A stretch of 64,000 nt of DNA from Gimesia aquarii (GTDB lineage: Bacteria > Planctomycetota > Planctomycetia > Planctomycetales > Planctomycetaceae), in the NCBI RefSeq assembly GCF_007748195.1, contig NZ_CP037920.1, positions 5,423,800-5,487,799 of the forward strand, given 5' to 3'. This document shows, piece by piece, positions 29,401-37,176 of this stretch. Within the stretch, counting starts at the first letter, position 1, and the number at the start of each line of letters is the position of its first letter. Made by a program: the position numbers and the translations under genes. A model generated the notes under the pieces. The model was not told where the DNA came from and made no database searches. It saw nothing but the letters and a program-made list of their open reading frames with translations.

Positions 29401-32400
29401 TTGTAAAGCGATGTTCAACGTTGGTCGCTGTTCCGCCCAGGATTTCCAGGCTGTCACCAACGGCTGTGTTACCTTGACCGTTGAAGAAAATTCCGCCCGT
29501 AGGATCAAACAGACCACCCCCTGGGTTGATAATTCGTAAGATGTCATCCCCGTCATCACCATTGAAGGTGAAATCAGTAGCTGCGTTGAAATTGATGATC
29601 GCGCCACCGTTAATCTGATAGGTACCAGAATCGGCGCTGGTCGCTGTTATTACGAGTACATCATCACCGGACGTACCATTAACGGCCACGCTGCCACCAA
29701 AGGTCAGGCCTTCAATCTCGTCATAGACGACATCCTGGAATCCACCCGTTGCTTCAATAGTTCCACCGTCTGGACCATCAGTAGTCAATGTGGAAGTTTC
29801 CCCTGGAGGAGTGAGGTAAGTCAATGTATCGCCTGGAGCAATCGTAGGATCACCACCAAAGATATCAATGGCTGTCAGAACGTTTGGAGAGACAGTAATG
29901 TCATCGGCATCCGTACCAGCAAACAATGTCAGGTTTTCCAACGTTTCAAAGCCCAAGGTAACCCCAGTGGCACCGATTACAGCACCACTTCCGGGAAATA
30001 AACTTTGAACGAGAATCGTATCGCCGGTCACATCACCCGAGTCGTCCACGATCAACTCGTCTGTACCGCCCCCCCCAACGAATGAGAAGAGTGACTGAAT
30101 TCCGTCTACGGTCCCACCATCATTGGTGGCCCCGCCATTGCCATCGATGATCACCTGATCGTCATCGGTGTTTCCAGTCACAGTAATCTGTGTTCCTGCA
30201 ATCAGATCCCCGTTCAGGTTAGCAATGCCCCCGACAGCATCGAAATCCAAGAAATCAATATTGATATTCAATGCAGATGCGGCATCCAATGTGACACCGG
30301 TTGCCAGATTAAGATTATCACCGGTCTCCAGTAAAATGTCGCCACTCGTACTGGTGATGTCAGCGTTGACGTTAATATCTTGTCCCGCACTAGCAGAATC
30401 AAGAGTTCTCAAAACATTGGTTCCAGCAGAAACAGCATCATTCACTGTGAGCGATCCGGTTGTGGTAAGGAAAACGGTACTTGCGTTCGCAGTGATTCCG
30501 CTTAAGCCATCGACGGTGCCAATTTCCAGATCACCTGGATTGTCGATGATAAATCCTCCACCGGCTGAACTGGCCGCCAGGGTATTGACATCAGTCTCGA
30601 GACCGGTAATCCCTCCTGGACCACCAACACGCAGGGCCACGCGATCAGCAGTGATCAGGGCATTTCCAGTCAGGTCATTAATACCACCACCAGTGGCAGT
30701 CACGCGTACTTCACTGGTTGTGGTCACATTCACCGATTCCACATTGAAGAACGCCGTTAAATCGATATCACTGGCACCAGCGTCGATCGAACCAGCGGCG
30801 CCAAATGTAATGTCTTGAGCCGTAGATTCAATGTCTACAGTGCCCGTTGTGGTAAAGGCACCATTAACGTTGACCTGATCGGCAGTCAAATCTAACAATC
30901 CGGAGCCAATGTCAACTGCGGCGGTGTTGATCGTATCATCGGTACCTGCGAGAACAATCAAGTCTTGATCGAAAGTTGAGTCAATGCCATTGATGTTGAT
31001 GATGTCTGCCCCACTGCCACCCAGTGCTTCGGTTCTAATCGTCAACGAGTTAGTGGGATGTATAAACACGACTGATTCAGACAAGTCAGAATCAATAAAA
31101 GAAAAACCATCGCCCAAATTACCATCATCAGACAGCGTGATCGTTTCTGTTGCCCCGATGAATGTAAAGGTACGGTTCGCAACGACGAGATTATCTGTTA
31201 CTGGCTCCAAACCCGTGTAAGTAATAATTGGAGAGATCTGACCATTGATAAAAATCAAACCATCGTTGGGAGTCTGAAAAATATGATCCAGTGATGTCAG
31301 GGTGTCCGTTGAGATGAGAGTCATTTCGTCGTTACCGCCGACTCCCCCGTTGAAGACAATTTCCAAACCAGTATTTTCATCGATGCCGGACAGGTCGAAT
31401 GTCAGGGTATCGTCCTGGTTGTCTTCGCCATTAATGACAAGCGGTCCACCGAGTGCTGCTAACGGCGTATTCGAAATCACGTCTCCGGTGGCATCATCTG
31501 TGATGACCACATTTCCACCTACCAGTGCGATGGTGTAAGCATCGGGATTTCCATCGACGGGTAGATCTACCTGAGGTGTTGAGTTTTCAACAACAATCGC
31601 GACATCGTTACCATCTCCACCCGCATAAGTCAGAAACGCGCTCTGTCCGATGACGCCGAGGAAGTCGGTAAATTCATGACCTTCGGACAAACCATTGAAT
31701 GTGCCTGTGACAGGGTCGGTACTATCATTGTCGATGATCACAAACTGATTCCCTTCCGCGGGATCAAAACCATCGATCAGATTCAAAGTAGCACCACCTA
31801 AGTCGACCGTTCCGTTGACGACCAGCTGATCGAAGTCGGTTCCTGCGAGGATACCGTTGATTTCGATATCGAGCGTATCGTCGGCATCCAATGTCAGATT
31901 GCCATTCATGGTGACCTGACCGGGGCTATTACCGGGCGCGAGAGTGACATTGTTTCCGGTAGCGTCTACATCTCCCGCGTAGGTACCGGCTAAAATGTTG
32001 ACAGTTCCACCAGAGGATACGCTATCAATTGCTTCTTGAATACGACCGGTCGGTCCGGTCTGACTACCTAACGCGGTAACATTGAGTACAGAGAAGTCTC
32101 CCTGAAAACCAGCTGTGACTCCATCGGTGTCTGTTCCCACATCCAAAAATGAAGTGAAGTCGACGGGGCCCGTCATCAGGGCAGCTATGGTTGCTTCAGC
32201 AGAACTGCCCCACCAGTTATTGGAGGCATTGACAGTTTCTCCAGCACCGCTGACAACTCCCAGCGTATTACCGGCTAGTGTGTTGCCATTCACGTTGAGT
32301 TGGGCTCCTGCAGTCAATGCACCAAAGGCCGCCCCCACATTGTCGTAGACACTAACGGCGTTATCAAAACCAGTGATCGAGTTGTTTGAAACATTGATCA

Positions 32401-34609
32401 CTGCAGATGCGGAAACGGCTCCCACTGTACCATCGTTGGTTCGAACAAAAACACCAGATGATTGTGGTGTTCCACCAGCATTGCCGACATTGCCACCATC
32501 GATTGTGTTGCGTTCAATATTGATTTGGTCAGATGCGCCACGCAGCTGGATCCCATGCACGGCTGTTGCACCGGCACCAAACGTACCGGAAAAAGTGATG
32601 TCATTTTCGTTGATATTGATGGGCGCGTGAGTGAAGTTCGAATCAAGATACGTTTGAATCTTACCAACGGTAGCATCCATGACTCCAACGTCACTGTTAA
32701 TTGTGTTTCCGCTAATATCGACGGTACCCGCCAGCCCACTACCAGTGACGAAGATAATAATCGATGTGTCCATCGAGTCCGTCATTGTATTGTTGGTGAT
32801 CTGCAGATTCTCAACGACTGTGCCCGCGCCAGTGTAAGCCTTAAAAAGAGTGAAGTCACGATGGTTGTCTTCAAAGATATTATCATCGACGGTAGAATCA
32901 CGAATTTCTTCCGCGAACACAGCGGTATGTGTAAAGTTCCTGAAGGTAGAACCTGTGATTTGCACGTCGCGCACATTACCAGTGCTGCCGTCGTTCGCCT
33001 GATAAAAACCTAATGAACCCCCATCAAAGACAGAATCTGTGATATAGACTCCATCGCCTACAGCAGAAGAGGCAAACCGGATGCCTGAACCATTATTCTG
33101 GAAAAGACTGTTAGACACAGTCATGTTTGTCATCAAGGTGTCATTGTGTATTTCAATCCCACGCGAACTGTTACCAATGAATTCCACATCGTCGACCAGC
33201 AGGTTATCGATTGTGCCTGCTGGTAAATGAGCACGAATTCCCTGCGAGCCATTTTGCAAGGTCATGTTCTGGAATGTCACATCATCTGCACTTACAATAA
33301 ATAGATTGCCGGCATTATCAATAATCGTGCTGCCAGTGCCGGCTCCATTCAAAGTGACGGACTTATTGACATTCGTATTTTCATTGTAAGTTCCGGCAAG
33401 GATGTTGACGGTTCCCCCGGACGTGACACTATCAATCGCTTCCTGAATACGCCCAGCAAGACCTGTTTGACTACCCAGTGTCGTGACATTGAGTGTGGAG
33501 AAGTCACCTTGGAAACCGGCTGTCCCGCCATCCGTGTCTGTTCCGACATTCAAAAATGAAGTGAAGTCAACCATCGAAGCGTCGCCAGCAACACCGCCGC
33601 TCTTCATGGAATTAGCGATTGTTGTTTCGTCCGTGCCGCCCCACCAGTTGCCGGAAGCGTCAATAGCATCTCCACCGTGGTGACCGATGAGTTCGGAGAG
33701 CGTTGAGGAGTCGAAAAAGTTGTTATGAACGGCTACATCGGATACGCCATTGGAAGTGTTATTGAAGACGCCGACACCTCCCGATGCGTTGCTGAAGGCG
33801 TTGCCTTCGATACTGACATCAGCAACGAAGTCATTGGCGATGCCTACGACCACGTCATGGATGTTGTTGCCGAAAATGTCTACATTCGTGTTGCCCTGGT
33901 TAAAAATACCGCTGACCCAATTATAAATTTCGTTGTTCTGGATCGTGATGTTGTCGTTATTTCCATTAAATGTAGAGAGCACACCACGACTACTGACTCC
34001 CGTTCCCGGGCCTTCCAGAATACTGTTCTCGATCGTATGCCCCGAAGTGCCGGCGGTCATGAAGACAGCAGTTATATCACCAATGCCGGCCGGACCGGTC
34101 CCATCGACGATCTTCAGTCCGTCAATCACAACATCGTTCGCAAAGAGACGAAACCCGCCGGTCAGTTCACTTTCCAGGCCGCGGACACCAGGGTCAACCC
34201 CCGCAGCAATCCCGGCATTGGCTCCCTGAAGAATCACGGAGGTATCCACGATCACATCTTCGACATAAGTTCCGGCGGCAATATTGATGGTATCGCCTGC
34301 GACTGCTGCGGTCACCGCTGCCTGAATCGTATCAAAGGCCGTCGTTCCAAAAATGGCATTCTGATCTCCAGGTGCGATGGGATCGGTATCAGTGCCGACG
34401 ATGTTGTCACCGTTTGACAGACCAGAGAAATCGTCATCCACAAAGAAGGTCGTCAACAACGTCCGATCTTCCAGAACTTCTGTTGTGGAGATTTGATTGT
34501 TGACAACCGACTGCCAACGTTGTCGTATGTTGCGTCGATCTCGCGATCGGAAGACACGACGTTTTTGAATTCGAGACGTGAGAGTACCGAGCCAGTTAGT
34601 AAGCAGCAT
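20474..34609 (-). CDS. Giant modular secreted protein (beta-helix, RTX-like, golvesin-like/ASH repeats, C-terminal metalloprotease signature)
   Basis: This is a single 4711-residue frame. Residues 1-45 are Arg-rich, followed by LEDRTLL (46-52), the LEPR-XLL-type signature found near the start of planctomycete giant exported proteins. About 70-880 is parallel beta-helix with two copies of a VDFTSFLxVGTDTDG unit. About 900-3000 contains many degenerate repeats rich in D, G, T and N, including a duplicated RTFxFxGxxETITLSDDG block. Near 3100, GGNGNDNITGDNDDN is RTX-like and probably binds calcium. About 3300-4550 has five golvesin C-terminal-like units (each opening xxDDGDxxF or similar) separated by four ASH/choice-of-anchor-D beta domains. 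The C-terminus has HEFGHTLGYAD (4651-4661) with a methionine ten residues on, a metzincin-type zinc site. GAGGAG precedes the ATG. Very probably surface or extracellular; role unknown. Confidence 0.9.
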   Translation of the reverse strand: MLLTNWLGTLTSRIQKRRVFRSRDRRNIRQRWQSVVNNQISTTEVLEDRTLLTTFFVDDDFSGLSNGDNIVGTDTDPIAPGDQNAIFGTTAFDTIQAAVTAAVAGDTINIAAGTYVEDVIVDTSVILQGANAGIAAGVDPGVRGLESELTGGFRLFANDVVIDGLKIVDGTGPAGIGDITAVFMTAGTSGHTIENSILEGPGTGVSSRGVLSTFNGNNDNITIQNNEIYNWVSGIFNQGNTNVDIFGNNIHDVVVGIANDFVADVSIEGNAFSNASGGVGVFNNTSNGVSDVAVHNNFFDSSTLSELIGHHGGDAIDASGNWWGGTDETTIANSMKSGGVAGDASMVDFTSFLNVGTDTDGGTAGFQGDFSTLNVTTLGSQTGLAGRIQEAIDSVTSGGTVNILAGTYNENTNVNKSVTLNGAGTGSTIIDNAGNLFIVSADDVTFQNMTLQNGSQGIRAHLPAGTIDNLLVDDVEFIGNSSRGIEIHNDTLMTNMTVSNSLFQNNGSGIRFASSAVGDGVYITDSVFDGGSLGFYQANDGSTGNVRDVQITGSTFRNFTHTAVFAEEIRDSTVDDNIFEDNHRDFTLFKAYTGAGTVVENLQITNNTMTDSMDTSIIIFVTGSGLAGTVDISGNTINSDVGVMDATVGKIQTYLDSNFTHAPININENDITFSGTFGAGATAVHGIQLRGASDQINIERNTIDGGNVGNAGGTPQSSGVFVRTNDGTVGAVSASAVINVSNNSITGFDNAVSVYDNVGAAFGALTAGAQLNVNGNTLAGNTLGVVSGAGETVNASNNWWGSSAEATIAALMTGPVDFTSFLDVGTDTDGVTAGFQGDFSVLNVTALGSQTGPTGRIQEAIDSVSSGGTVNILAGTYAGDVDATGNNVTLAPGNSPGQVTMNGNLTLDADDTLDIEINGILAGTDFDQLVVNGTVDLGGATLNLIDGFDPAEGNQFVIIDNDSTDPVTGTFNGLSEGHEFTDFLGVIGQSAFLTYAGGDGNDVAIVVENSTPQVDLPVDGNPDAYTIALVGGNVVITDDATGDVISNTPLAALGGPLVINGEDNQDDTLTFDLSGIDENTGLEIVFNGGVGGNDEMTLISTDTLTSLDHIFQTPNDGLIFINGQISPIITYTGLEPVTDNLVVANRTFTFIGATETITLSDDGNLGDGFSFIDSDLSESVVFIHPTNSLTIRTEALGGSGADIININGIDSTFDQDLIVLAGTDDTINTAAVDIGSGLLDLTADQVNVNGAFTTTGTVDIESTAQDITFGAAGSIDAGASDIDLTAFFNVESVNVTTTSEVRVTATGGGINDLTGNALITADRVALRVGGPGGITGLETDVNTLAASSAGGGFIIDNPGDLEIGTVDGLSGITANASTVFLTTTGSLTVNDAVSAGTNVLRTLDSASAGQDINVNADITSTSGDILLETGDNLNLATGVTLDAASALNINIDFLDFDAVGGIANLNGDLIAGTQITVTGNTDDDQVIIDGNGGATNDGGTVDGIQSLFSFVGGGGTDELIVDDSGDVTGDTILVQSLFPGSGAVIGATGVTLGFETLENLTLFAGTDADDITVSPNVLTAIDIFGGDPTIAPGDTLTYLTPPGETSTLTTDGPDGGTIEATGGFQDVVYDEIEGLTFGGSVAVNGTSGDDVLVITATSADSGTYQINGGAIINFNAATDFTFNGDDGDDILRIINPGGGLFDPTGGIFFNGQGNTAVGDSLEILGGTATNVEHRFTTENDGSVFYNGEGVATITYTGLEPVLDTIVATNRTFSFLGGAETITLSDDGVIGDGVSQIDSDNFGEVVAFLNATDSVTINTEAFGGSGVDAVNIEGLDSTFDADLTVNGGTDDTATFQTNATDLGSGDLTVDIGNVVLDQDVITTGNADLNASGGSITDGGSSAADALTTATAILTATVDVGGAVDAVDIDVANLEADAGGAINLNGVSGTTLTIGGISGLVGLQSVSVLALTTDADLQIDENITTTDSLIHLESSAGGITMLDGVVVNSGTDDTNLIADGDIDLSIIVGDEVRLTSNNGAILDNTGAEQVLIFADRVALRASTGIGTGDEIEVDVNTLAADSTAGVINIAESDGISIGTVDGLFGILGADAITLFVGGIATVDENIESTGAASPISFTSGFDITVNATIQSNGGTIDLLADRDLILGATSVIDTFSAAAVTLIADNDGFGGGSFTQAEGGVVNAWGGVLDVISTGDARIADLRSGGGTVLVESLSGAIIDNTASETALITGNEAALEAFADIGAGGPANIDTAVSTLAATTPNGNIQISNTGALEIGTVDGLVGVSAGLGMVNVSAASPLTVASNVTGAGDVTLTATDAAGPGDDLTINGGITVTSTGSNVILNSGDDFLLSLGGFVLALFGTIEINIDPITDGTGATVDLLGNVSATQTTINGGDDADTFNILPTADSPITVNGGDPTLPGPGDVLNLDFSGLAAAPFLTLGGAPGSGSFGFVAPDLEQTVDFTSIENVNSGGTPFHLVLDMFAAGFQNAADDTIDVQLDAAGTNLLIDVNASNIFSGAAADILSFTVIGSTDNETLNINESPGGLPLFDVAAPAIPGSNGSHLNNAADTLLEDQFNPTTYDADDITIHYDGGDGTDAINVNFTTAHNAAYFSDNIDSLGSGNIVAATPLGTDIDLGLSFGAVEGVGINGAGGGLRVDASSTPLTTTVNIDDDGAAGDGVSQITANGGFTNMVFSGFQGLQVVSGTGAELIDLIALDSATTVTQIELDADDVFAADDTANDTIRVRSTPAGVTDVNILTGLGNDQIQIFDAGNTVDNIFADITVDGEGGTDTLTIVDSGDATGDTFEVTSTTVDGLSSAAGTDVTLVNIDDLNVTGTDGNDVVEVNMTTPEDLNNVILNGFNGDDDFFLFNTTPASVDTRLNGDAGEDFFIFLGSNVLNGFIDGGGDADTLNYNAYSNAVHIALSGLGTIDGFQGRENNGSILGTGVASLGFDNIDDLIGSLGNDILEGPNLNNYWGITGTDEGFLIADRPNLMNGRPTTAGDAIATPPEQRIDFTMFENLIGGNQQDRFDVSDGAGLTGTLDGALGNDSLDYRDFTTGVTVDLFAGTATNIGGGLVAGTGGGDDDNSIENVFGGNGNDNITGDNDDNILGDGFGSDNLDGGGNGVGSENGGNDVFLMEPGAGGSQDVITDIHGNDTIDFRFASQGILFDVDIINTPQDVFGGNTIELRQIQPQQPDTNPSFMENIVGSEFNDIIFIDPLSQDGNFPIDGPPVLRSADGRGGIDVLDFDAKGQEVIDTGFSLTADGVGTVQYLNFENVRPFEDTPAFIVDDGDLGFSLGGDWPFHPGGTAAITNGIGFGDDVHSVREESPIGNGPAQAFWEFYGLTPGDYRISVTWPVSTNPTVVGQAATDAPYTIFDGARTDIGTAAVDLGTIDLNQQLEPDDFTADGTVWENLGVFTINSRTLTVMLTNLANGRITADAIRIERVSAGPEIELRDITDAPVPPTIIMDGHQGGINFGATELLTDAVRTFEITNQGSAPLNISNIVVPAGFTTNLVNQAIAPGNTIQFTLTMDSNTFGDRSGIFSFTTDDVDEETFNILLQGSVSNVIIIDDGDTDFSATAGFVSFPDAVNNGAGGFEGDVSGAVPNQPGSTPQPGAETATWTFTGLADGNYRVSTTWSTTPTATNRVDDAPFTLNGGGPIDVDQTVAPSSFVDANGVQWFDLDVSFSVIGGTLTVELTNDANSFPRDHFTLSNGVIADAVRIEYLPEPDIQVTVDGDVVEDDTGVVDFGSTLPGIPIIKTFTVTNLSADPVDVTGLIEFPPGFSIDPASPFGTDTTPVTINGGSSVTFTIQFDGGTTGSTFGQISFTTGDEDENPYNFTVMGEAGPSTVGVNDADFSTVGTWNELETGSQLDPEFLYAGDFFQGGTGANAATWTFDVEPGRYQVVANWYVNPNITTNGVGAASNAPYTIFDNGATVTTVAVDQRTSSDDFLDDGILWEFIGDPVQITSNTLSVQLSDNADGIVYADQIRIYRVVDPVIVVEVGSGLDTQEVADGGAVDFEETIVGAPVIRTFTITNFGERNMALGPISIPAGFSMVAPPGNTNLPPGASTTFSLQMNAATSGSFGGMVSFGVDSTDANPFNFMVSGSASASMIVDNGDLDYTNTGDPWETRTAQVAYIDYFQDDQDLLIGGDLPGVNTATWQFTNLGAGTYQVASHWFQHSNLAPNAQITISGIVGGPITVSLDQRFAPNDFSADGTNWEELGNFQVAAGGTLTVTMSDDGATGHLAADAMRLELIPVGLTAPEIEVRAGATNLTSGASSVDLGTSNFGSSLFQTFTITNTGTATLNLGAITPPAGFVVSTPLGTTALAAGQSTTFELEFNGATSTSGALTIANDDADENPFSFTVSATAVNSLIIDDGDAGFTSGGDYFASGAVAYRGFDSQKMNIGQTGTASWNFTGLVAGTYQVSATWDGHPLRDTGVDYNVTSSGVGGGAIAINQRIDPNDFNAEGSNWEILGTVTIGAGGSITVTLNDTAVDGSILADAIRIERTGPLQATSSVANSGAPVLTQADLNSVRDAALSYWTATGISAAELERLQSISFVLADLPDTMLGGATSTTIMIDINAAGHGWFVDDTPFDHSEFTEDADGGLSANEESDAFGRMDLLTVVLHEFGHTLGYADLDAEEAGHDLMSESLGESLRRLPVIEEAADTSDVDDFFSSIVDGDNPLLN
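21395..24710 (-). repeat. Five tandem golvesin-like/ASH units inside the giant gene
   Basis: Homologous openings (FIVDDGDLGF, IIIDDGDTDF, GVNDADF, MIVDNGDLDY, LIIDDGDAGF) fall near 24705, 23850, 23010, 22215 and 21430, a period of roughly 785-855 bases. Each unit carries a YxVxxxW core, and the units alternate with TFTITNxG-type ASH domains. Protein similarity is clear, but DNA identity is diluted, so these are old duplications. Confidence 0.75.
31980..33572 (-). repeat. Intragenic duplication in the beta-helix part of the giant gene
   Basis: A segment of about 62 residues is present twice, encoded near 33385-33572 and 31980-32167, 1405 bases apart. Both copies run from VDFTSFL through GFQGDFSxLNVT, GSQTG and RIQEAIDSVxSGGTVNILAGTY, with few differences. 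DNA identity is high across the first part. Confidence 0.8.
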
Positions 34610-35196
34610 CCTGTCAACTCCTCAGTTAGTAGGTCAAATAGTTGTAGAAGGACAACCAAATGTAAGAACTGTAATAATCTTTATTCGCTACTGACTGAAT
34701 TGAATGACTCTGTGTATTATGGAAGAATTTCCGCCCACTCGTCATTCCATTCAGCACCATGTTTTATGATTTTAAGATGTCAAAATGCTCAGAGTCAGAA
34801 TCTGCGCAAAGAATCCACCTTGAATTATCTAACCATCAATATCGAAATATCCCAAATATTTCCACAAAAAAAGCACCTCTTCTCCCAATTTTAACAAATT
34901 TACCAAGATGTTTGCATTTCACTCAAACCACTCACACCTACACAAAATATTCATCGCGAACAGTATTTTCATCACGTCTTCTCCCTAAAGATCACCTTTT
35001 AACAAATGACAGCGAGCCCCTTCGCGCCTTTTATCCCTCAAAAATTGTGCGAATATCTGAAAACTTCTATTCAATGCAGACTATTTTTCTTTACATTTGG
35101 TCTGTTCTCAACACACAATATTGTGAGACGGGGGCAGTCTTCTTAGTAGAACTGCGCGAATTGGTATCGGAAATGGCTTAAAACTAGAGGATTGAG
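34610..35196. other. AT-rich divergent intergenic region
   Basis: About 590 bases lie between the giant gene (minus) and a lipoprotein gene (plus). Only the ribosome-binding stretches at either end (GAGGAG before the ATG at 34609, AGAGG before 35197) are recognisable. Open frames across it (for example 34759-35181) have no domain, no ribosome-binding site and poor composition. I see no RNA gene. Confidence 0.5.
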
Positions 35197-35649
35197 ATGC
35201 GTTTGAAGCATTTGGGGATGGGTTTACTGTTGGTTCTGGCCTGTATTACCAGCGGGTGCCAAAAATCGGAACGAGCTAATCTGATTGGCCGTTGGACGAG
35301 TCGAGGCGGCCCGAACATGATCTTTCAGGAAGACGGCATTGTTTACACAATCAATAAGGGCGATCGACGTCAAAAAGGTCTTTACTACCTAAACACCGAA
35401 ACCAAGCCTCAAACTATCATTATGGATATGAGAAGAAGCGATTTAAAGTCTGTCTTGTATTTCGACTTTGCTGCATTCTCTTCCAAACATATCGAACTCA
35501 CACCGACCCATCTCAAAAGGGTAGGTGAAAAGAAAAAAGAAAGTGAACGCAAACGAAAACTCCTTTTCCAGAAAGTGGATCCCAATGATCCCCTGCGTGG
35601 CGAAAACAGTATAGCGAATACTGCCAGTACCAGACCAAACACACGCTAG
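35197..35649 (+). CDS. Putative lipoprotein, unknown function
   Basis: This 150-residue protein has a classical lipoprotein signal (MRLKHLGMGLLLVLACITSGC, cysteine at residue 21), so it should be lipid-anchored. After the cysteine comes NLIGRWTSRGGPNMIFQEDGIVYTINKGDR, which resembles small beta-barrel (lipocalin-like, GxWxxxxxxxxFxxDG) proteins common in Bacteroidetes and planctomycetes. The C-terminal 50 residues are highly charged (KKKESERKRK) and probably disordered. AGAGG lies before the ATG. A bidirectional terminator follows. No specific family beyond the lipocalin-like pattern. Confidence 0.75.
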   Translation: MRLKHLGMGLLLVLACITSGCQKSERANLIGRWTSRGGPNMIFQEDGIVYTINKGDRRQKGLYYLNTETKPQTIIMDMRRSDLKSVLYFDFAAFSSKHIELTPTHLKRVGEKKKESERKRKLLFQKVDPNDPLRGENSIANTASTRPNTR

Positions 35650-35683
35650 TCAGTGAAGAGAATCGACCAGAACACATAAAAAG

Positions 35684-35717
35684 AAGGAGCAGAAGTCGCC
35701 AGACCTCTGCTCCTTTT
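35684..35717 (+). terminator. Bidirectional terminator between convergent genes
   Basis: AAGGAGCAGA (35684-35693) pairs with TCTGCTCCTT (35706-35715) over a 12-base loop. T-rich sequence follows on the plus strand and an A-rich stretch precedes it, so it can serve both the lipoprotein gene and the convergent TPR gene. Confidence 0.8.
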
Positions 35718-35750
35718 GTCTTAAATGGTCACTTCAGTTATCAGTTGTGA

Positions 35751-36740
35751 TTATTCTTCAGCCCGCACATTGGTCATCGACTCAGTGCTCTGAACCGTTT
35801 CAAAGAATTCGTTACTCTCTGACGGGATGAAATCATCATTACTGACATGCAGAGGAGGCTCAAATCCTTGAATTGAAATCTCTTGAACACCCGAGATTTG
35901 AGCAACCGGTACTTCATCCACTTCGATCATTTCAGGATTGATGACGTCGGCTTCGGAAATAATCCGGAACTGTGGATCTTCGGAAACAACAGGCTCTTCT
36001 TCTACAGGAGCAGGCTCGATCACAGGACTCTGAGCAATTTCCACTTCTGATTGTTGCTCATTGAACTGCATCTGTTTTTTCTGCAGTTCCGCAACCTGTA
36101 CGATGGCTTCCTTGACAGAATCCAGATCGGGGTTGAGCTCTAAAGCCCGATTATAATGCTGGGCTGCATCATCCAACATTCCTCGTTGCAGACAAATATA
36201 GCCAATATTGGCATGTGCTTCTTCTGCACTCAGGACAGAACGAGCGATTTGATATGCTTCGTCCATTCGTCCCTGATGCCCTAAAACCAGGCTCAAGTTA
36301 TTGAATGAACGTTTGGAACTGGGATCACGCTTGATCGATTCTTCCAAAGCAATTTCGGCTGCTGGCAGATCGTTCTGGAGATAGAGAGCATAACCCAGGT
36401 CTGTTAGAAACTTGGGATTTTCTGGTTGAACCTTAACAGCTTCCATTAAATATTTGGCTGCCTGATCCTGCTTCCCCATTTTAGAGTAGACAATCCCCAT
36501 ACGATTTAAAACGGTCGCATTTTTGGGATTTCTTTGTAGGACGACACGATAGGTTCGTTCTGCTGTCGCGAACTGACCACTCTCCTCTGCTCTGCGAGCC
36601 ATAACCATTTGTGGCGACTCTTGAGCAGGCTGCATCAGATTCGAGCCTACCATATTATGCGTATGTGAACACCCTGTTGAATACAGAGTGGCCACTCCGG
36701 CAATCATGATTAAATACCATTTATTAGTTGAGTTTCGCAT
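35751..36740 (-). CDS. TPR-repeat lipoprotein
   Basis: This 329-residue protein has a lipoprotein signal peptide with lipobox STGC (cysteine at about residue 24). Residues about 45-210 contain four to five tetratricopeptide repeats, e.g. AERTYRVVLQRNPKNATVLNRMG, AAKYLMEAVKVQPENPKFLTDLG and AAQHYNRALELNPDLDSVKEA. The C-terminal 100 residues are acidic and rich in Val, Pro and Glu with no recognised domain. TPRs mediate protein contacts, and in planctomycetes similar TadD-like lipoproteins accompany pilus assembly genes; here the pseudopilin cluster is about 5 kb away. GAGG lies 7 bases before the ATG at 36740. Confidence 0.85.
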   Translation of the reverse strand: MRNSTNKWYLIMIAGVATLYSTGCSHTHNMVGSNLMQPAQESPQMVMARRAEESGQFATAERTYRVVLQRNPKNATVLNRMGIVYSKMGKQDQAAKYLMEAVKVQPENPKFLTDLGYALYLQNDLPAAEIALEESIKRDPSSKRSFNNLSLVLGHQGRMDEAYQIARSVLSAEEAHANIGYICLQRGMLDDAAQHYNRALELNPDLDSVKEAIVQVAELQKKQMQFNEQQSEVEIAQSPVIEPAPVEEEPVVSEDPQFRIISEADVINPEMIEVDEVPVAQISGVQEISIQGFEPPLHVSNDDFIPSESNEFFETVQSTESMTNVRAEE

Positions 36741-37176
36741 TCCTTTACCTCACAAAATAAAATTGTGATGTTTCACTATCCATTGTGAGAAACACTCAGA
36801 CCATCCTGGGCCAAAACTAAATGTATCAAAAAGTTTAAATTCGACCTGAAAGTTACTCGGAAGTAATTTAATAAATGCCGTGTGGAGTTTTGCTTGAGAG
36901 AAAACTAGCACAAAACAACGGGACTTACTCTCAAATATCGTCTTTCCCCCCTCTCGAAGATGAAAGAAGTCAGAGAATCGATAGAGTCTTCTTGAATTCC
37001 CAGCTGGAGTAAAACCTATAGTTTCACAAATGCCTTCTGAACGGCAAATTTTGCCGATTGAGACTGCCATTCCCACTTAAAATCGCTATGACGACTAGAA
37101 AAAAGATCTTCACACACCGCTTGACAAAAATGATCATTCGTATAGACTTCCTGCAGTTTTCTGAGATTCTATCAAA
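36741..37176. other. Divergent intergenic region
   Basis: About 435 bases separate the TPR lipoprotein (minus) and the radical SAM gene (plus). A 108-codon minus-strand frame from a GTG at 37076 has no recognised domain and no ribosome-binding site and was not accepted. I see no RNA gene or operator. Confidence 0.45.

Noticed and set aside
34759-35181. A 140-codon plus-strand frame upstream of the small lipoprotein gene
   Set aside because: AT-rich non-coding composition, no domain, no ribosome-binding site; two overlapping frames compete for the same bases.
36750-37076. A 108-codon minus-strand frame upstream of the TPR lipoprotein
   Set aside because: GTG start without a ribosome-binding site, no recognised domain, and it occupies what should be the promoter region.
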